A stretch of DNA of 38,418 bases, from contig JAFLJQ010000154.1 of NCBI GenBank assembly GCA_022712915.1, positions 1-38,418 on the forward strand. Reading direction: 5' to 3'. A program made the translations under genes and the position numbers. This stretch comes from Gammaproteobacteria bacterium. GTDB lineage: Bacteria; Pseudomonadota; Gammaproteobacteria; UBA6429; Thiohalophilaceae. Shown here in pieces: positions 7,377 through 17,483 of this stretch (position 1 is its first letter; each line of letters opens with the position of its first letter). The notes beneath the pieces were generated by a model. It saw nothing but the letters and a program-made list of their open reading frames with translations, did not search any database and was not told where the DNA came from.

Positions 7377-10300
7377 ATGCAACAATCTGGTAAATTATTA
7401 ATACAACTACGTAGAGCCATGTTGTATGCGTTGGCTGTATTTGTTGTCACCGCTGCGGTAGCTTTGTCGATTACGCGATTGTTGTTGCCTGAGGTGCAAG
7501 GCTATAAGGTGCTAATTGAACAACAGCTTGGTGAAATTATCGAGCAAAATGTACATATTGATAAGATTGATGCAAGGCTTGTTGGTTTTACCCCGACTAT
7601 TATCTTCAACGGTGTGCATCTGATTGATGACAGTGGCGTAAAAGAACTTGTATCATTTAAAAAGGCTTATCTGGGCATATCCATTGTCCAGTCTATATTT
7701 CAAATGACGCTTGTGCCAAGTAGTTTTACTGTATTTGGCACCGTTATATCGGTTTTGCAAAAAGCGGATGGGTCGTATGCGATACAGGGTTTTGACCTTT
7801 CAGCACTTGGTGATACGGGGGGGCTTGATACTGTTATTAGTAAAGAGCTTGCAAACTGGTTACTGGAACAATCAAGCATCAGTATCAAGGAAAGTACCGT
7901 TGTATGGAAACAAAGTCAGAGTGAAAAATGGCATCGTTTTGATGATGTCAATGTGGTTTTGCATAACCGTAATAATCGTCACCAGCTAACAGGGGCGTTT
8001 CAAATTCCTGAGGGAATGGGTCAACACTCTAATATTGCAGTCGATGTGACGGGTGATCTATTAAAACCAGAAGAGTGGCATGGTCTTTTATACATAAAGA
8101 GCAAAGGGTTGCGTTTGTCTGAATGGGGTATAAAACCAGAATTCAGGCATATAAAACTCAAGGGAGGTGAAACAGATTTTGAACTTTGGGGTGAGTGGGC
8201 CGGGAGTGGTTTGACGCACCTGTCAGGTAAATTGGCTGTTCATGATTTACAGTTTCAGAATAGCAAAACAGGGAGTTCATCAAATATAGAACAATTGAAA
8301 GGTGAGTTTGATTGGTCAGGGAAATTGTCAGACTGGGAGTTACGGGTTGATCATCTGGAGTACGCAACAAAGTTAAGAGCCTGGAAAAAATCTGCAGTTG
8401 TTGCAAGTTGGAATGAACAAAATGGAGATTCAGAACTTAATTTCGGTTTGTCGTATGCAACAATAGAGGATATAAAAAATTTATTAACTGATGTTGGTTT
8501 ATATAAAACAGGGCAGATTGAAATGCTGGATGGTTTAAACCCACAGGGTGATTTGGCGAACCTGCACATTAATGTAAATTTGCCAGTAAAAGGTAAGCCT
8601 CGTTATACAGTGGTTGCGGGCATACAAAAACTGAGTCTGCAAAACTGGCAAAAAATGCCCGCTCTTGTTGGATTAAATGCCCATATTAATCTCAATGAAT
8701 CACATGGGCAGATTATGCTTGATGGAACCAACGTGATGATGACCAGTCCAGAATTATTGCGGCAGCCTGTGATATTTAAAGATCTTTCTGGCAAAATTGA
8801 TCTGTATAACAGCGGTAATGGTTGGCAATTGAATAGTAACGGTTTTGTTGCAAGCAATGATGATTTTAAGTTGGCATTAGACATGATGTTAATGATGCCG
8901 GATAATAAAAAATCGCCTTATCTGGAACTGGCTCTTTCATTAAAAGATGTGGATATTGCGAGCATTCACAATTATCAGCCAGTATTTATCTTGAAAGAAA
9001 AATTTGTTGAATGGATTGATTATGCCTTAGTGTCAGGTCGGTTGACTGAAGTCAATGCGATATTCAGAGGTTGGGCCAACCAGTTTCCATTCAAACAGAA
9101 ACAAGGCGTATTGAATGGTGAGTTACATGGAACCAATGTCAGGATGAAATATTTTTCTGGTTGGCCGGAAATTTCTGGAGTAGAGGGTTCAGGAGAGTTC
9201 ACACAAAATACAATAATCATTAAACCTGATACAGCTAGTTTACATAACGGTTCAATTCGTAACCTGTCTGTACGAATTGATGATTTTGATTTGCCTATAT
9301 TAAAAGTTGAAGGTCATGCCTATGGTTTGACAGAAGATGGATTTCAGTTTTTCTCTAAAACTCCGATGGGTCTACGCGCGGAGCGATTTGTTAATACAAC
9401 CCGTTTTACTGGTGATATGCACACTTTCATGAAGTTTAGTGTGGCACTGGACAAAGAATTGGCAAAAAAGTACAAAAAAAGATTTACAGGGTATGCCGAA
9501 ACCACTAATAGCGCTATGTATCTGATGCGTGAGCGTGTGGATGTGAAAGGTATTAATGGTAAAGTGCATTTTTCGAATAAGAAGTATTCTGGTGAGGGTC
9601 TTACGGCAAAACTACTTCAGGGTGATATAAAAATTCATATTGGTTCCAGAATTGTTGGAGACAAACCTGTCATGCAAATTGCCGCTGAAGGTGAGTTTGA
9701 TTCAATGTTGCTTGATGAGCGTTTTAAAAAACTTGGTTTGTTGAGGGTGAGTGGACAGTTGCCATGGAAAGGTAAAATAACATTGGGGCACTTGAAAGCG
9801 TCAGGAAAAGGGCGTGAACCGACAAAAATGATGATTGAATCAAACTTGCTGGGTGTGACGATTGATTTACCTGAACCGTTTAGAAAATCAGCAGAAACAA
9901 GTCGTCACACTGTCATGCATTCGACTTTTTTGCCTGATATAAAAACCATACTTAATCTTCAGTATGGCGATCGTATGTCGACAGAGATGAGAATGAACAA
10001 TCTGTTTTTTCCAGCACGTATTGAAATTGGAGAAATGAAGTTATCTGCGGGCAAGGCAAAATTACCTGATGTGGATGAATTTCGTTTGTCTGGCGTGGTA
10101 AATAATATGGATCAATATGGTTGGCGTGAGGTGATGTTGCAGCATTATACCAAGTACAAGAAACTTCGTACTCGCCCTATTGTTGATGTGCCCGTGGTGG
10201 TGGATCTTGCTTATATCAATATACCTTTTGATAAAACAAAGGCTAAACCGCGCAAACGGTATACAAGTCCAAAGGTTCTTCCTGCATTTAAAGGGCAGAT

Positions 10301-11108
10301 TAGACGTTTTGTGTTTGCCGGAAAAGAATTTGGCAAGCTTGAATTTGATAGTCGTCGAGATAATTTGGGTCTTGCCTTTGATAAGATTCGTTTGACATCG
10401 CCTCACATGGAATATAACGCCAAGGCAACATGGCATTATGTGGGTAATTGGCATAAAACAAAAACAACAGGCGTGCTCAAAATCTCTAATTTGGGAGACT
10501 TGATGACAAGTTTTGGTTTTGCCGGTAAAGTTGAGGATGGTGAAGGTGAAGTAAAACTTGATTTAAATTGGGATAATCCCTTTTATGTTTTCAGACCAGG
10601 TTATACCAATGGTAAGCTTGATCTTTCTTTTGAAGATGGTGTTGTCACGGCCATTAATCCAGGGGCGGGTCGTTTTCTGGGGTTGCTAAACTTATCAACT
10701 TTGCCAAGGCGACTATTATTAGATTTCAGTGATGTGGGTTCCGGTTTTGGTTTTGATTCCCTCAAGGGAAATGTCAGTCTGAAGAATGGTATGGCCTCGA
10801 CGGATAATATGTTTGTTGATAGTACGGTGGCCGACGTCCTTGCCGTAGGCCGCGTGGATGTTCGGAATAAAAAATTTGACCAGATTGTGACGGTGACACC
10901 CCAGGTGGCGGGCACTTTACCTATCGTTAGTGGTCTTTTGATGGGTGTGGGCGTGATACCAATAGTCTGGCTTTTTGAAAGGATGTTTGGTTCGGATATG
11001 GATAAATCCCTTTCACGGCAATATCATATTTCGGGGCCATGGGCTGAACCTAAGGTAGAAAGGATAGATAAGGAAGAAGAGACCGAGAATTTTGATGATG
11101 ACTTTTGA
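7377..11108 (+). CDS. yhdP: YhdP, AsmA-like envelope-spanning lipid transport protein
   Basis: The 1243-residue protein has one N-terminal membrane segment (about residues 14-38). It is followed by a long periplasmic region of repeating beta-rich segments and a C-terminal AsmA/DUF3971-type domain (VTVTPQVAGTLPIVSGLLMG near 1180). YhdP-family proteins form a long hydrophobic groove between the inner and outer membranes and, with TamB and YdbH, support phospholipid transport. The length is close to E. coli YhdP (1266). The coding sequence looks more A/T-rich than its neighbours. The order rng-yhdP-nit-tldD is a conserved gammaproteobacterial neighbourhood. The start has no clear ribosome-binding site but places the membrane anchor correctly. 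Confidence 0.93.
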   Translation: MQQSGKLLIQLRRAMLYALAVFVVTAAVALSITRLLLPEVQGYKVLIEQQLGEIIEQNVHIDKIDARLVGFTPTIIFNGVHLIDDSGVKELVSFKKAYLGISIVQSIFQMTLVPSSFTVFGTVISVLQKADGSYAIQGFDLSALGDTGGLDTVISKELANWLLEQSSISIKESTVVWKQSQSEKWHRFDDVNVVLHNRNNRHQLTGAFQIPEGMGQHSNIAVDVTGDLLKPEEWHGLLYIKSKGLRLSEWGIKPEFRHIKLKGGETDFELWGEWAGSGLTHLSGKLAVHDLQFQNSKTGSSSNIEQLKGEFDWSGKLSDWELRVDHLEYATKLRAWKKSAVVASWNEQNGDSELNFGLSYATIEDIKNLLTDVGLYKTGQIEMLDGLNPQGDLANLHINVNLPVKGKPRYTVVAGIQKLSLQNWQKMPALVGLNAHINLNESHGQIMLDGTNVMMTSPELLRQPVIFKDLSGKIDLYNSGNGWQLNSNGFVASNDDFKLALDMMLMMPDNKKSPYLELALSLKDVDIASIHNYQPVFILKEKFVEWIDYALVSGRLTEVNAIFRGWANQFPFKQKQGVLNGELHGTNVRMKYFSGWPEISGVEGSGEFTQNTIIIKPDTASLHNGSIRNLSVRIDDFDLPILKVEGHAYGLTEDGFQFFSKTPMGLRAERFVNTTRFTGDMHTFMKFSVALDKELAKKYKKRFTGYAETTNSAMYLMRERVDVKGINGKVHFSNKKYSGEGLTAKLLQGDIKIHIGSRIVGDKPVMQIAAEGEFDSMLLDERFKKLGLLRVSGQLPWKGKITLGHLKASGKGREPTKMMIESNLLGVTIDLPEPFRKSAETSRHTVMHSTFLPDIKTILNLQYGDRMSTEMRMNNLFFPARIEIGEMKLSAGKAKLPDVDEFRLSGVVNNMDQYGWREVMLQHYTKYKKLRTRPIVDVPVVVDLAYINIPFDKTKAKPRKRYTSPKVLPAFKGQIRRFVFAGKEFGKLEFDSRRDNLGLAFDKIRLTSPHMEYNAKATWHYVGNWHKTKTTGVLKISNLGDLMTSFGFAGKVEDGEGEVKLDLNWDNPFYVFRPGYTNGKLDLSFEDGVVTAINPGAGRFLGLLNLSTLPRRLLLDFSDVGSGFGFDSLKGNVSLKNGMASTDNMFVDSTVADVLAVGRVDVRNKKFDQIVTVTPQVAGTLPIVSGLLMGVGVIPIVWLFERMFGSDMDKSLSRQYHISGPWAEPKVERIDKEEETENFDDDF

Positions 11109-11155
11109 TTATCAATATGCTTACGTCCATCATTATTATCTCTAGTGAGTTTTTT

Positions 11156-11548
11156 ATGCGATTTATATTTTTGACTATTTTGACATTGATATTTATTGTC
11201 AAAGTGCATGCCGATGGCGCTTATTTTATAAGCCATGACCAATGGGCTAAGCCAAAGCGTGTGGAAACAGTACTACAGATGACCGCGATTAATAGTGTGT
11301 TGTCAGATTTTACAAACACGCCTAATAGTCAGTTATTGATTCTGTATCCCGGAGGGGACGAAGGGACATTGTGGGCACATGATGTTAAGGCGTGGTTGGT
11401 CTCGCTTGGCGTCTCTTCGCGCAAAATTGAATTACGCCCCGGCGGTGGTGAATCAACGTCGATTGAATTGCAGGTAGAGTCGCCATTATTTGGTATGATT
11501 AATATAGAGCCAGGATTTTCCAGGCATAAAGATGTAAAGCAGGAGTAG
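11156..11548 (+). CDS. Small secreted protein of unknown function
   Basis: The frame is open from 11105, but the start at 11156 is preferred because it gives a clean signal peptide (MRFIFLTILTLIFIVKVHA, cleavage before DGAY). The mature protein is about 111 residues and is expected in the periplasm. It shows a YPGGDEGTLWAHDVKAWLV segment and RKIELRPGGGE, suggesting a small alpha/beta domain. I do not recognise a named family. It sits between yhdP and the amidase gene, 47 bases from yhdP and 3 bases from the next start, so it is probably co-transcribed and may share an envelope role. No catalytic motif or lipobox is visible. Confidence 0.75.
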   Translation: MRFIFLTILTLIFIVKVHADGAYFISHDQWAKPKRVETVLQMTAINSVLSDFTNTPNSQLLILYPGGDEGTLWAHDVKAWLVSLGVSSRKIELRPGGGESTSIELQVESPLFGMINIEPGFSRHKDVKQE

Positions 11549-11551
11549 CAG

Positions 11552-12379
11552 GTGAATCGAGTAGCAGCAATTCAAATGGCTTCAGGTCCTAATATAGGGG
11601 CAAATCTGATTGAGGTGAGTAAGCTGATCGGCCAGGCAGTCAATACGGGTGCGGGTATGGTCGTATTGCCGGAAAATTTTGCCATTATGGGTATGGCTGA
11701 AAAGGACAAGATAAAGGTGAAAGAAAAACTTGGCCAAGGGCCTATTCAGGACTTTCTGGCAAAAGAAGCTCAGAAAAACGGCATCTGGATTGTGGGAGGG
11801 ACGCTTCCTCTTGAAACAAGTGATCCGAATCGCGTCAGGGCGACGTGTTTGGTCTATAACAATTTGGGTGAGCAGGTGGCTCAGTATGACAAAGTCCACC
11901 TGTTTGATGTCAAGCTGGAAGAGTCTGGTGAAACCTATAATGAATCAGAAACAATAGAATCAGGGAACTCGGTAACAGTGATTGATACGCCCTTTGGGCG
12001 TTTGGGCGTAGCGATTTGTTATGACCTGCGTTTTCCTGAGTTGTTTCGAAGTATGGCAAATGAAGGAGTGGACATTGTTGCTGTTCCATCGGCCTTCACA
12101 GCGATTACCGGCAAGGCACACTGGGAAGTTCTGCTGCGGGCTCGCGCCATTGAAAATCTGATTTATGTCGTTGCGGCTGCTCAGGGAGGGTATCATGTCA
12201 GTGGTCGGGAAACGTATGGTAATAGTATGATTGTGGATCCTTGGGGCATGGTACTGGATTGTCTTCCGCGTGGTTCGGGTGTGGTGATGGCCGCTATCGA
12301 TCAGAAAAAAATACAGGATACCCGCCGTAGTTTCCCTGTGTTGGAGCATCGCCGCATGCAGTGTGCTACCTCAAAATGA
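11552..12379 (+). CDS. Nitrilase-superfamily amidase (Nit1/deaminated glutathione amidase type)
   Basis: The 275-residue enzyme has the full nitrilase catalytic triad: Glu41 in VLPENFA, Lys114 in [10 protein letters not shown] and Cys156 in [15 protein letters not shown]. The YDKxHLFDV form is typical of Nit1/Nit2-like proteins, whose known members hydrolyse deaminated glutathione or alpha-ketoacid amides. The exact substrate cannot be read from sequence. It starts with GTG, preceded by AGGAG about six bases upstream, which decides the start. The stop overlaps the tldD start (ATGA), indicating coupling. A nit gene between yhdP and tldD is usual in non-enteric gammaproteobacteria. Confidence 0.92.
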   Translation: MNRVAAIQMASGPNIGANLIEVSKLIGQAVNTGAGMVVLPENFAIMGMAEKDKIKVKEKLGQGPIQDFLAKEAQKNGIWIVGGTLPLETSDPNRVRATCLVYNNLGEQVAQYDKVHLFDVKLEESGETYNESETIESGNSVTVIDTPFGRLGVAICYDLRFPELFRSMANEGVDIVAVPSAFTAITGKAHWEVLLRARAIENLIYVVAAAQGGYHVSGRETYGNSMIVDPWGMVLDCLPRGSGVVMAAIDQKKIQDTRRSFPVLEHRRMQCATSK

Positions 12380-13818
12380 ATCATTCTTCCCTCGATATTG
12401 CTGAAGATCTGTTACTCGTTCCTGCCGGAATGGGGGATTCTGATTTGCAATCCGTGCTTGGCCAATTAATGAGCCATCAAATTGATTATGCTGACCTCTA
12501 TTTTCAGTCATCACAACATGAATCCTGGATGTTGGAGAATGGCATTGTTAAAGAGGGTAGTTTTAATATAGAACAAGGTGTTGGGGTTCGAGCCGTTAGC
12601 GGTGAGAAGACAGGTTTTGCCTACTCCGATGAGATTATCCTGCCTGCATTGACTCAGGCGGCCAGTACGGCAAGGGTAATAGCCCGAAGTGGCCAACAGG
12701 GTGGGGTCAAAGCGTGGTCTAATAGTTCGTCTCACCATCTTTATTTAGCCAGTAATCCGATACAAACCTTTTCCGCTGATGACAAAGTTGCGTTATTGCA
12801 GGCGGTGGATGCCGAGGCACGCCGACAGGATTCACGGGTTTCTCAGGTTATGGCCAGCCTTGCAGGGGTTTACGAAGTCATCCTGATTGCCGCAACAGAT
12901 GGCACGCTGGCTGCGGATATTCGACCACTGGTGCGAATGAGTGTCACGGTCATCGCTGAGCAGGATGGTCGTCGTGAGCAGGGCAGCTCCGGTGGCGGTG
13001 GTCGTTATAGTTTTGATTATTTCCAACAGCAAGAACGCAGTCTTGATTATGCACGCGAAGCGGTCAGGCAGGCATTGGTGAATCTGGAGGCGGTCGATGC
13101 CCCAGCGGGTGCCATGCCCGTTGTTCTTGGCCCAGGTTGGCCCGGTGTCTTGTTGCATGAGGCTGTGGGACATGGACTGGAAGGTGATTTTAATCGCAAG
13201 GGCAGTTCGGTCTTTTCAGGCCGATTAGGTCAGCAAGTTGCTTCACCTTTATGTACGGTGGTTGATGAAGGTTCCATTGCGGATCGTCGTGGCTCCTTGA
13301 ATATTGATGATGAAGGTACGCCGACAGGCCAGACGGTGTTGATTGAAAAAGGCATCTTGAAAACGTATCTACAGGATAAGCTCAATGCCCGCTTGATGAA
13401 TATGCCCCTGACAGGCAATGGCCGACGTGAATCGTATGCCCATCTTCCTATGCCGCGTATGACCAATACTTATATGCAGTCGGGTGAACATGATCCAGAA
13501 GAGATTATTGCTTCGGTAGATAAAGGTATCTACGCCGTCAATTTTGGTGGTGGTCAGGTGGATATTACCTCGGGCAAGTTTGTGTTCTCGACCAGTGAGG
13601 CCTACCTGATTGAAAAGGGAAAAATTACCCGGCCTGTAAGAGGTGCGACTCTGATTGGTAATGGGCCGGAGGTTATGCAAAAGATCAGTCTGGTGGGCAA
13701 CGACATGGCATTGGATACGGGGGTGGGTGTTTGTGGCAAGGAAGGCCAGAGTGTCCCGGTTGGGGTTGGCCAACCTAGCCTGTTGATCGATGAATTGACC
13801 GTGGGCGGGACCGGCTAG
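12376..13818 (+). CDS. tldD: Metalloprotease subunit TldD
   Basis: The 480-residue protein carries the zinc-binding HEAVGH motif at 261-266, followed by [16 protein letters not shown] as in E. coli TldD (481 residues). TldD is the catalytic subunit of the heterodimeric TldD/TldE protease, which trims leader peptides of some modified peptides and degrades unfolded peptides such as CcdA. The GTG at 12361 gives five extra residues. The ATG at 12376 is preferred because it overlaps the previous stop as ATGA and matches family length. Its partner pmbA is only 600 bases away, with yjgA on the opposite strand between them. Confidence 0.95.
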   Translation: MNHSSLDIAEDLLLVPAGMGDSDLQSVLGQLMSHQIDYADLYFQSSQHESWMLENGIVKEGSFNIEQGVGVRAVSGEKTGFAYSDEIILPALTQAASTARVIARSGQQGGVKAWSNSSSHHLYLASNPIQTFSADDKVALLQAVDAEARRQDSRVSQVMASLAGVYEVILIAATDGTLAADIRPLVRMSVTVIAEQDGRREQGSSGGGGRYSFDYFQQQERSLDYAREAVRQALVNLEAVDAPAGAMPVVLGPGWPGVLLHEAVGHGLEGDFNRKGSSVFSGRLGQQVASPLCTVVDEGSIADRRGSLNIDDEGTPTGQTVLIEKGILKTYLQDKLNARLMNMPLTGNGRRESYAHLPMPRMTNTYMQSGEHDPEEIIASVDKGIYAVNFGGGQVDITSGKFVFSTSEAYLIEKGKITRPVRGATLIGNGPEVMQKISLVGNDMALDTGVGVCGKEGQSVPVGVGQPSLLIDELTVGGTG

Positions 13819-13825
13819 CGGCTAA

Positions 13826-14332
13826 CTATTCTTCTGTCATTATGCTTGAACGCAGGTAACGAAATAGGTTTCTGGCTGATGAGGGTGGTTTGTTTTGTTG
13901 CTCTTCCTTACGGGCTGCGCGAATAAGTTGACGTATATGTTGATGGTCAATGTTAGGGTAGTCATTTAATAATGCCGTGAGTGCTTGATCATCGGCGAGC
14001 AATTTATCGCGCCATTGCTCAAGTTTGTGAAAGGCTCTAGCCTGTTCTTTTGATTGTGTGTTGAGTGTAAGTAGTTGTGTGTCGATCTCACTGGCATCGA
14101 TTAGCCGCAATAGTTTGCCAAGAAAGAGTAATTGACGTTTACGTGCACCGTGCTGTCTGATTTTGCGTGTTGCAATGACGGCATCCAGGATATTCTCGGG
14201 TAAGGAAAATTGGCGTAACTGTTTTTCTTCCAGTGCGACCAGTTGTTCACCGAGCTTTGTCATGGCCAGGGCATCACGTTTAAGTTGTGATTTGCTGGGG
14301 GGGCGATTGGGATCAGGTATTTCGTCAGACAT
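13826..14332 (-). CDS. yjgA: DarP/YjgA-family ribosome assembly factor
   Basis: The product of about 168 residues matches the DUF615 family: SKSQLKRDALAMTKLGEQLVALEE near the start, ARKRQLLFLGKLLR in the middle and KPPSSARNLFRYLR at the end. E. coli YjgA (DarP, 183 residues) associates with late pre-50S particles and helps peptidyl-transferase-centre maturation. The open frame extends to 14536, but the extra 68 residues run antisense into pmbA and do not look conserved. The ATG at 14332 gives the family length; 14356 is an alternative with AAGG too close to it. It is divergent from pmbA, as in E. coli. Confidence 0.88.
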   Translation of the reverse strand: MSDEIPDPNRPPSKSQLKRDALAMTKLGEQLVALEEKQLRQFSLPENILDAVIATRKIRQHGARKRQLLFLGKLLRLIDASEIDTQLLTLNTQSKEQARAFHKLEQWRDKLLADDQALTALLNDYPNIDHQHIRQLIRAARKEEQQNKPPSSARNLFRYLRSSIMTEE

Positions 14333-14427
14333 GGACGGAAAACTAGCATGAGTCATGCCTTTAAATAAAGACATAAAGTGCTTTGACTCATGAAATAATT
14401 TAATGATTGTGTGCAGGAAAGGGTGTA

Positions 14428-15786
14428 ATGGCTGAGATTTCAAAAAAAGAAGCGTCTGGTTTTGATTATGATATTGGGTATTTGCAGAATATTGTTCACG
14501 ATATTCTGAAACAGGCAACGGGCTTGGGTGCTTCATCGGCTGAGGCTGCGGTGAGTAGCCTCGGTGGTTATTCCGTCACGGTCAGAAAAGGTGAGGTCGA
14601 AACCATCGAATATAATCGTGATAAGGGACTGGGTGTCACGGTTTATTTTGGCCAACGCAAGGGCTCGGCCAGTACCACCGATTTCAAGCCCTCAGCCATT
14701 AAGACGACGGTGCAAGCGGCCTGTGACATAGCCCGTTATACCTCATCCGATGAATTTTCTGGTTTGGCCGATGCGAGTTGTCTGGCAACAGAGATCCCTG
14801 AGCTTGAGCTTTATCAACCCTGGTCAGTGACACCTGAGCAGGCTGTGGAATTGGCTGTGCAGTGTGAGCAAGCCGGGTTTGCGGTAGACAAGCGATTGAC
14901 TAATTCAGAAGGGGCTTATGTCAGTACCCATAGTGGCCAGCGTGTTTACGGCAACAGTCTGGGTTTTACGGGGGGATACGCCAGTTCCCGTCATAGTTTG
15001 GGATGTACCTTGATTGCTTCAGCCAATGATGAAATGCAGCGCGATCACTGGTATAGCATGTCTCGTCATCCTGGCCGACTTGAAGATGTACAAAGTATTG
15101 GTCGCAAGGCGGCTGAACGGACGGTACAGCGATTGAATGCCAGAAAACTTTCAACCTGTAAAGTTCCTGTCATTTTTAGTGCCGATGTGGCCAAAGGCTT
15201 GATGGGACATCTGGTCCGGGCGGTGAGTGGGGGGACACTCTATCGTGAGGCCTCGTTCTTGCTGGATTCCATTGGGAAACCGATCTTTGCTGATTTTATT
15301 TCAATGGATGAACGGCCTCACATACTACAAGGATTGGGCAGCGCCCCATTTGACAGTGAAGGGGTGTCGACAAAACCTCGCAATCTGGTTGAAGGGGGCG
15401 TTTTGCAGGGCTATATCCTGGATAGTTATGCGGCAAGGCACCTTGGTATGCAGACCACGGGTAATGCTGGTGGGGTGCATAATTTACATGTCAATTCTAC
15501 GGGCCAGAGCCTGAATGATTTATTGAAACAAATGGATCGTGGCCTGTTGATTACGGAAGTGATGGGGCAAGGTGTGAATATTGTGACGGGGGATTATTCT
15601 CGTGGTGCCAACGGTTTTTGGGTTGAACAGGGTGAAATTCAGTATCCCGTTGAGGAAATTACCCTGGCGGGCAAACTGGAAGAAATGTTCCGTGGTGTGC
15701 AGGCGATTGGCAACGATGTGGATCAACGGGGTAATTTGGTAACCGGATCATGGTTGATGGATGTCATGACCGTAGCGGGTAGTTAA
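14428..15786 (+). CDS. pmbA: Metalloprotease subunit PmbA/TldE
   Basis: The 452-residue protein is the non-metal partner of TldD. It lacks the HExxxH motif but shares the fold: VRKGEVETIEYNRDKGLGVTVYFGQRKGSAS near the N-terminus, LDSIGKPIFADF and FDSEGVSTKPRNLVEGGVLQGY in the middle, and GDYSRGANGFWVEQGEIQYPVEEIT near the C-terminus. With TldD it takes part in the maturation of modified peptides (microcin B17 in E. coli). The start at 14428 has AGGAAAGGG just upstream. The TTG at 14407 would add seven residues that lie across this ribosome-binding site. Length matches E. coli PmbA (450). Confidence 0.95.
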   Translation: MAEISKKEASGFDYDIGYLQNIVHDILKQATGLGASSAEAAVSSLGGYSVTVRKGEVETIEYNRDKGLGVTVYFGQRKGSASTTDFKPSAIKTTVQAACDIARYTSSDEFSGLADASCLATEIPELELYQPWSVTPEQAVELAVQCEQAGFAVDKRLTNSEGAYVSTHSGQRVYGNSLGFTGGYASSRHSLGCTLIASANDEMQRDHWYSMSRHPGRLEDVQSIGRKAAERTVQRLNARKLSTCKVPVIFSADVAKGLMGHLVRAVSGGTLYREASFLLDSIGKPIFADFISMDERPHILQGLGSAPFDSEGVSTKPRNLVEGGVLQGYILDSYAARHLGMQTTGNAGGVHNLHVNSTGQSLNDLLKQMDRGLLITEVMGQGVNIVTGDYSRGANGFWVEQGEIQYPVEEITLAGKLEEMFRGVQAIGNDVDQRGNLVTGSWLMDVMTVAGS

Positions 15787-15796
15787 AGTATTGGCT

Positions 15797-16021
15797 TCAG
15801 AGGCTGGTTAGACGGTAATAGGTCATGAGATCCTTGACCTGTTCAGCCTCATGCTCCTCAACACGCACTAGAGGGATAGAGTCGATATAGCCTTTCATTT
15901 TTCGACGTTGGTACTTGGCGGTAAAACCCCTGGCCACCAGTATGCTGCCCAGCAAACGGGCTACCACAGGCACATCCGACTGGTAAAGGTTAACCCATTT
16001 TTTGCGTTTTTGTATTGCCAT
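15797..16021 (-). CDS. Small DUF2007-like protein, function unknown
   Basis: The 74-residue protein begins with a basic leader (MAIQKRKKW) followed by VNLYQSDVPVVARLLGSILVARGF, then a central basic stretch and PLVRVEEHEAEQVKDLM. The pattern of a strand, a helix hugging the position of A..L...L...G, and a closing VEE.EA..VK.L helix resembles the small DUF2007 (putative signal-transducing) domain. This is a structural impression, not a firm family match. It is convergent with pmbA, ending 10 bases from the pmbA stop, and lies downstream of mgtE. No strong ribosome-binding site is visible. Confidence 0.6.
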   Translation of the reverse strand: MAIQKRKKWVNLYQSDVPVVARLLGSILVARGFTAKYQRRKMKGYIDSIPLVRVEEHEAEQVKDLMTYYRLTSL

Positions 16022-16124
16022 AGTGTTAATCAGTTTGTGGTTTAGAGTTGATAAAACTGCTGCTAAATTTTGTTATCAATCTTTAGTATCGGCCAGTTTG
16101 TCCTGGTGTTAAGTATCCTCAAGT

Positions 16125-17474
16125 CTAGATCAGGAATATTGATGCCAGACCGAGAAAGGCAAAAAAACCAATCACATCAGTAATGGTTGTCAATACGACT
16201 GAACCTGCCAGGGCCGGGTCGGCACCTATTCGCCGCAAGAGCAATGGGATTGTGGCCCCAGCCGTCGCCGCTGCAATGAGGTTAATGATAATTGCCAGGC
16301 CAATGATTAGACTCAGTTTCAGGTTGTTAAACCAGAGGCCAGCCACCCCGGCGATGATAATGGCCCAGATCAGACCGTTCCAGACACCGACCCAGAGTTC
16401 TTTTAAAAACAGGCGGTGGGCATTGTTGGGGCTGATATGGCCAAGGGCCATACCGCGAATCACCAGGGTCAGGGTTTGACTGCCGGCAATGCCGCCCATG
16501 CTGGCGACGACTGGCATGAGTATGGCGAGGGCGACGATTTGTTCGATGGTGGTATCGAATAGGCTAATCACCCAGGATGCCAGAAAGGCAGTGAGCAGGT
16601 TGACGCCTAGCCAGAGACTGCGTCGGCGGGTACTGGTGAAGACAGGGGCAAACATGTCCTGTTCCTCATTTAAACCCGCCATACTCATGAATGAATGGTC
16701 GGCGGTATCACGGATGACATCGACGACATCATCAATGGTGATACGTCCTAACAAGCGGTTTTCCACATCCACTACCGGGGCGGTAATCAGGTCTCGTCGT
16801 TCAAATAGATTGGCGACATCTTGGGCTGGCATGCTGGCAGGGATGGCTTTAACGTTCTTGTCCATTACGGTTTCAACCATCAGCGTCGGGTCACTGGTCA
16901 GTAATTTAGACAGGGATAGCAGGCCAATATATTTGTTTTTCCGGTTAACCACGAACAATTTATCTGTCCCGTCAGGAATGTTGTCGCGACGGCGTAAGTA
17001 GCGTAGGACGACATCCAGGCTAATGTCTTCTCGAACCATGATGGTGTCTGGATCCATCAAACCACCGGCGGTATCTTCGGGGTATGACAGGACGGCTCGT
17101 AATCGATCCCGCTCTTGTGTTTCCATTGTCAACAGGAGTTCCTGTGTGACATTGAGCGGCATTTCCGGGATGATATCTGCTAAGTCATCGGTATCGAGGT
17201 TTTTAGCCGCCTGCCGCAGGTCTTTGTCATCCATCTTGCGTATGAGGGAACCGCGCAATTCCTCATTTAGATGGAGCAAAACCTCACCAGTGATGTCCGG
17301 TGTCAGCAGGGGCCAGACCACATTGCGTTGTTCTGATGGCAGGGACTCGAGCCAGTGAGCAATGTCTGCCGGATGCATTTCCTCCAGTAAGGATTCAATT
17401 CTCTGTGGATCCTTTGCCTTGATGACATCAAGGAGTGCTTGTTGATGAGGGGGCAATGGCTCGTAGTCAGACAT
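16125..17474 (-). CDS. mgtE: Magnesium transporter MgtE
   Basis: The 449-residue protein has the MgtE architecture: a cytoplasmic helical N domain (about 1-125), two CBS domains (about 140-255) and five membrane segments (about 285-449). The pore segment is MPVVASMGGIAGSQTLTLVIRG and the C-terminal helix contains TTITDVIGF with a conserved acidic residue. MgtE forms a dimeric Mg channel gated by Mg binding to the N and CBS domains. The GGIAGSQ form differs from the GGNTGNQ of Thermus but is familiar in Proteobacteria. A hairpin touches its ribosome-binding site. MgtE next to PTS genes is a recurring gammaproteobacterial arrangement. Confidence 0.94.
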   Translation of the reverse strand: MSDYEPLPPHQQALLDVIKAKDPQRIESLLEEMHPADIAHWLESLPSEQRNVVWPLLTPDITGEVLLHLNEELRGSLIRKMDDKDLRQAAKNLDTDDLADIIPEMPLNVTQELLLTMETQERDRLRAVLSYPEDTAGGLMDPDTIMVREDISLDVVLRYLRRRDNIPDGTDKLFVVNRKNKYIGLLSLSKLLTSDPTLMVETVMDKNVKAIPASMPAQDVANLFERRDLITAPVVDVENRLLGRITIDDVVDVIRDTADHSFMSMAGLNEEQDMFAPVFTSTRRRSLWLGVNLLTAFLASWVISLFDTTIEQIVALAILMPVVASMGGIAGSQTLTLVIRGMALGHISPNNAHRLFLKELWVGVWNGLIWAIIIAGVAGLWFNNLKLSLIIGLAIIINLIAAATAGATIPLLLRRIGADPALAGSVVLTTITDVIGFFAFLGLASIFLI

Positions 17475-17483
17475 AATTTATTC

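Noticed and set aside
14333-14536. N-terminal extension of yjgA
   Set aside because: The extra residues overlap the 5' part of pmbA, are not like the family, and no ribosome-binding site supports the far start.
16300-16560. MgtE pore motif GGIAGSQ differing from the Thermus motif
   Set aside because: This variant is familiar among proteobacterial MgtE proteins, so it is not a sign of lost function.
16489-17001. 170-codon plus-strand frame within mgtE
   Set aside because: Antisense shadow with Ser/Arg/Thr-rich composition. The minus-strand MgtE is complete.
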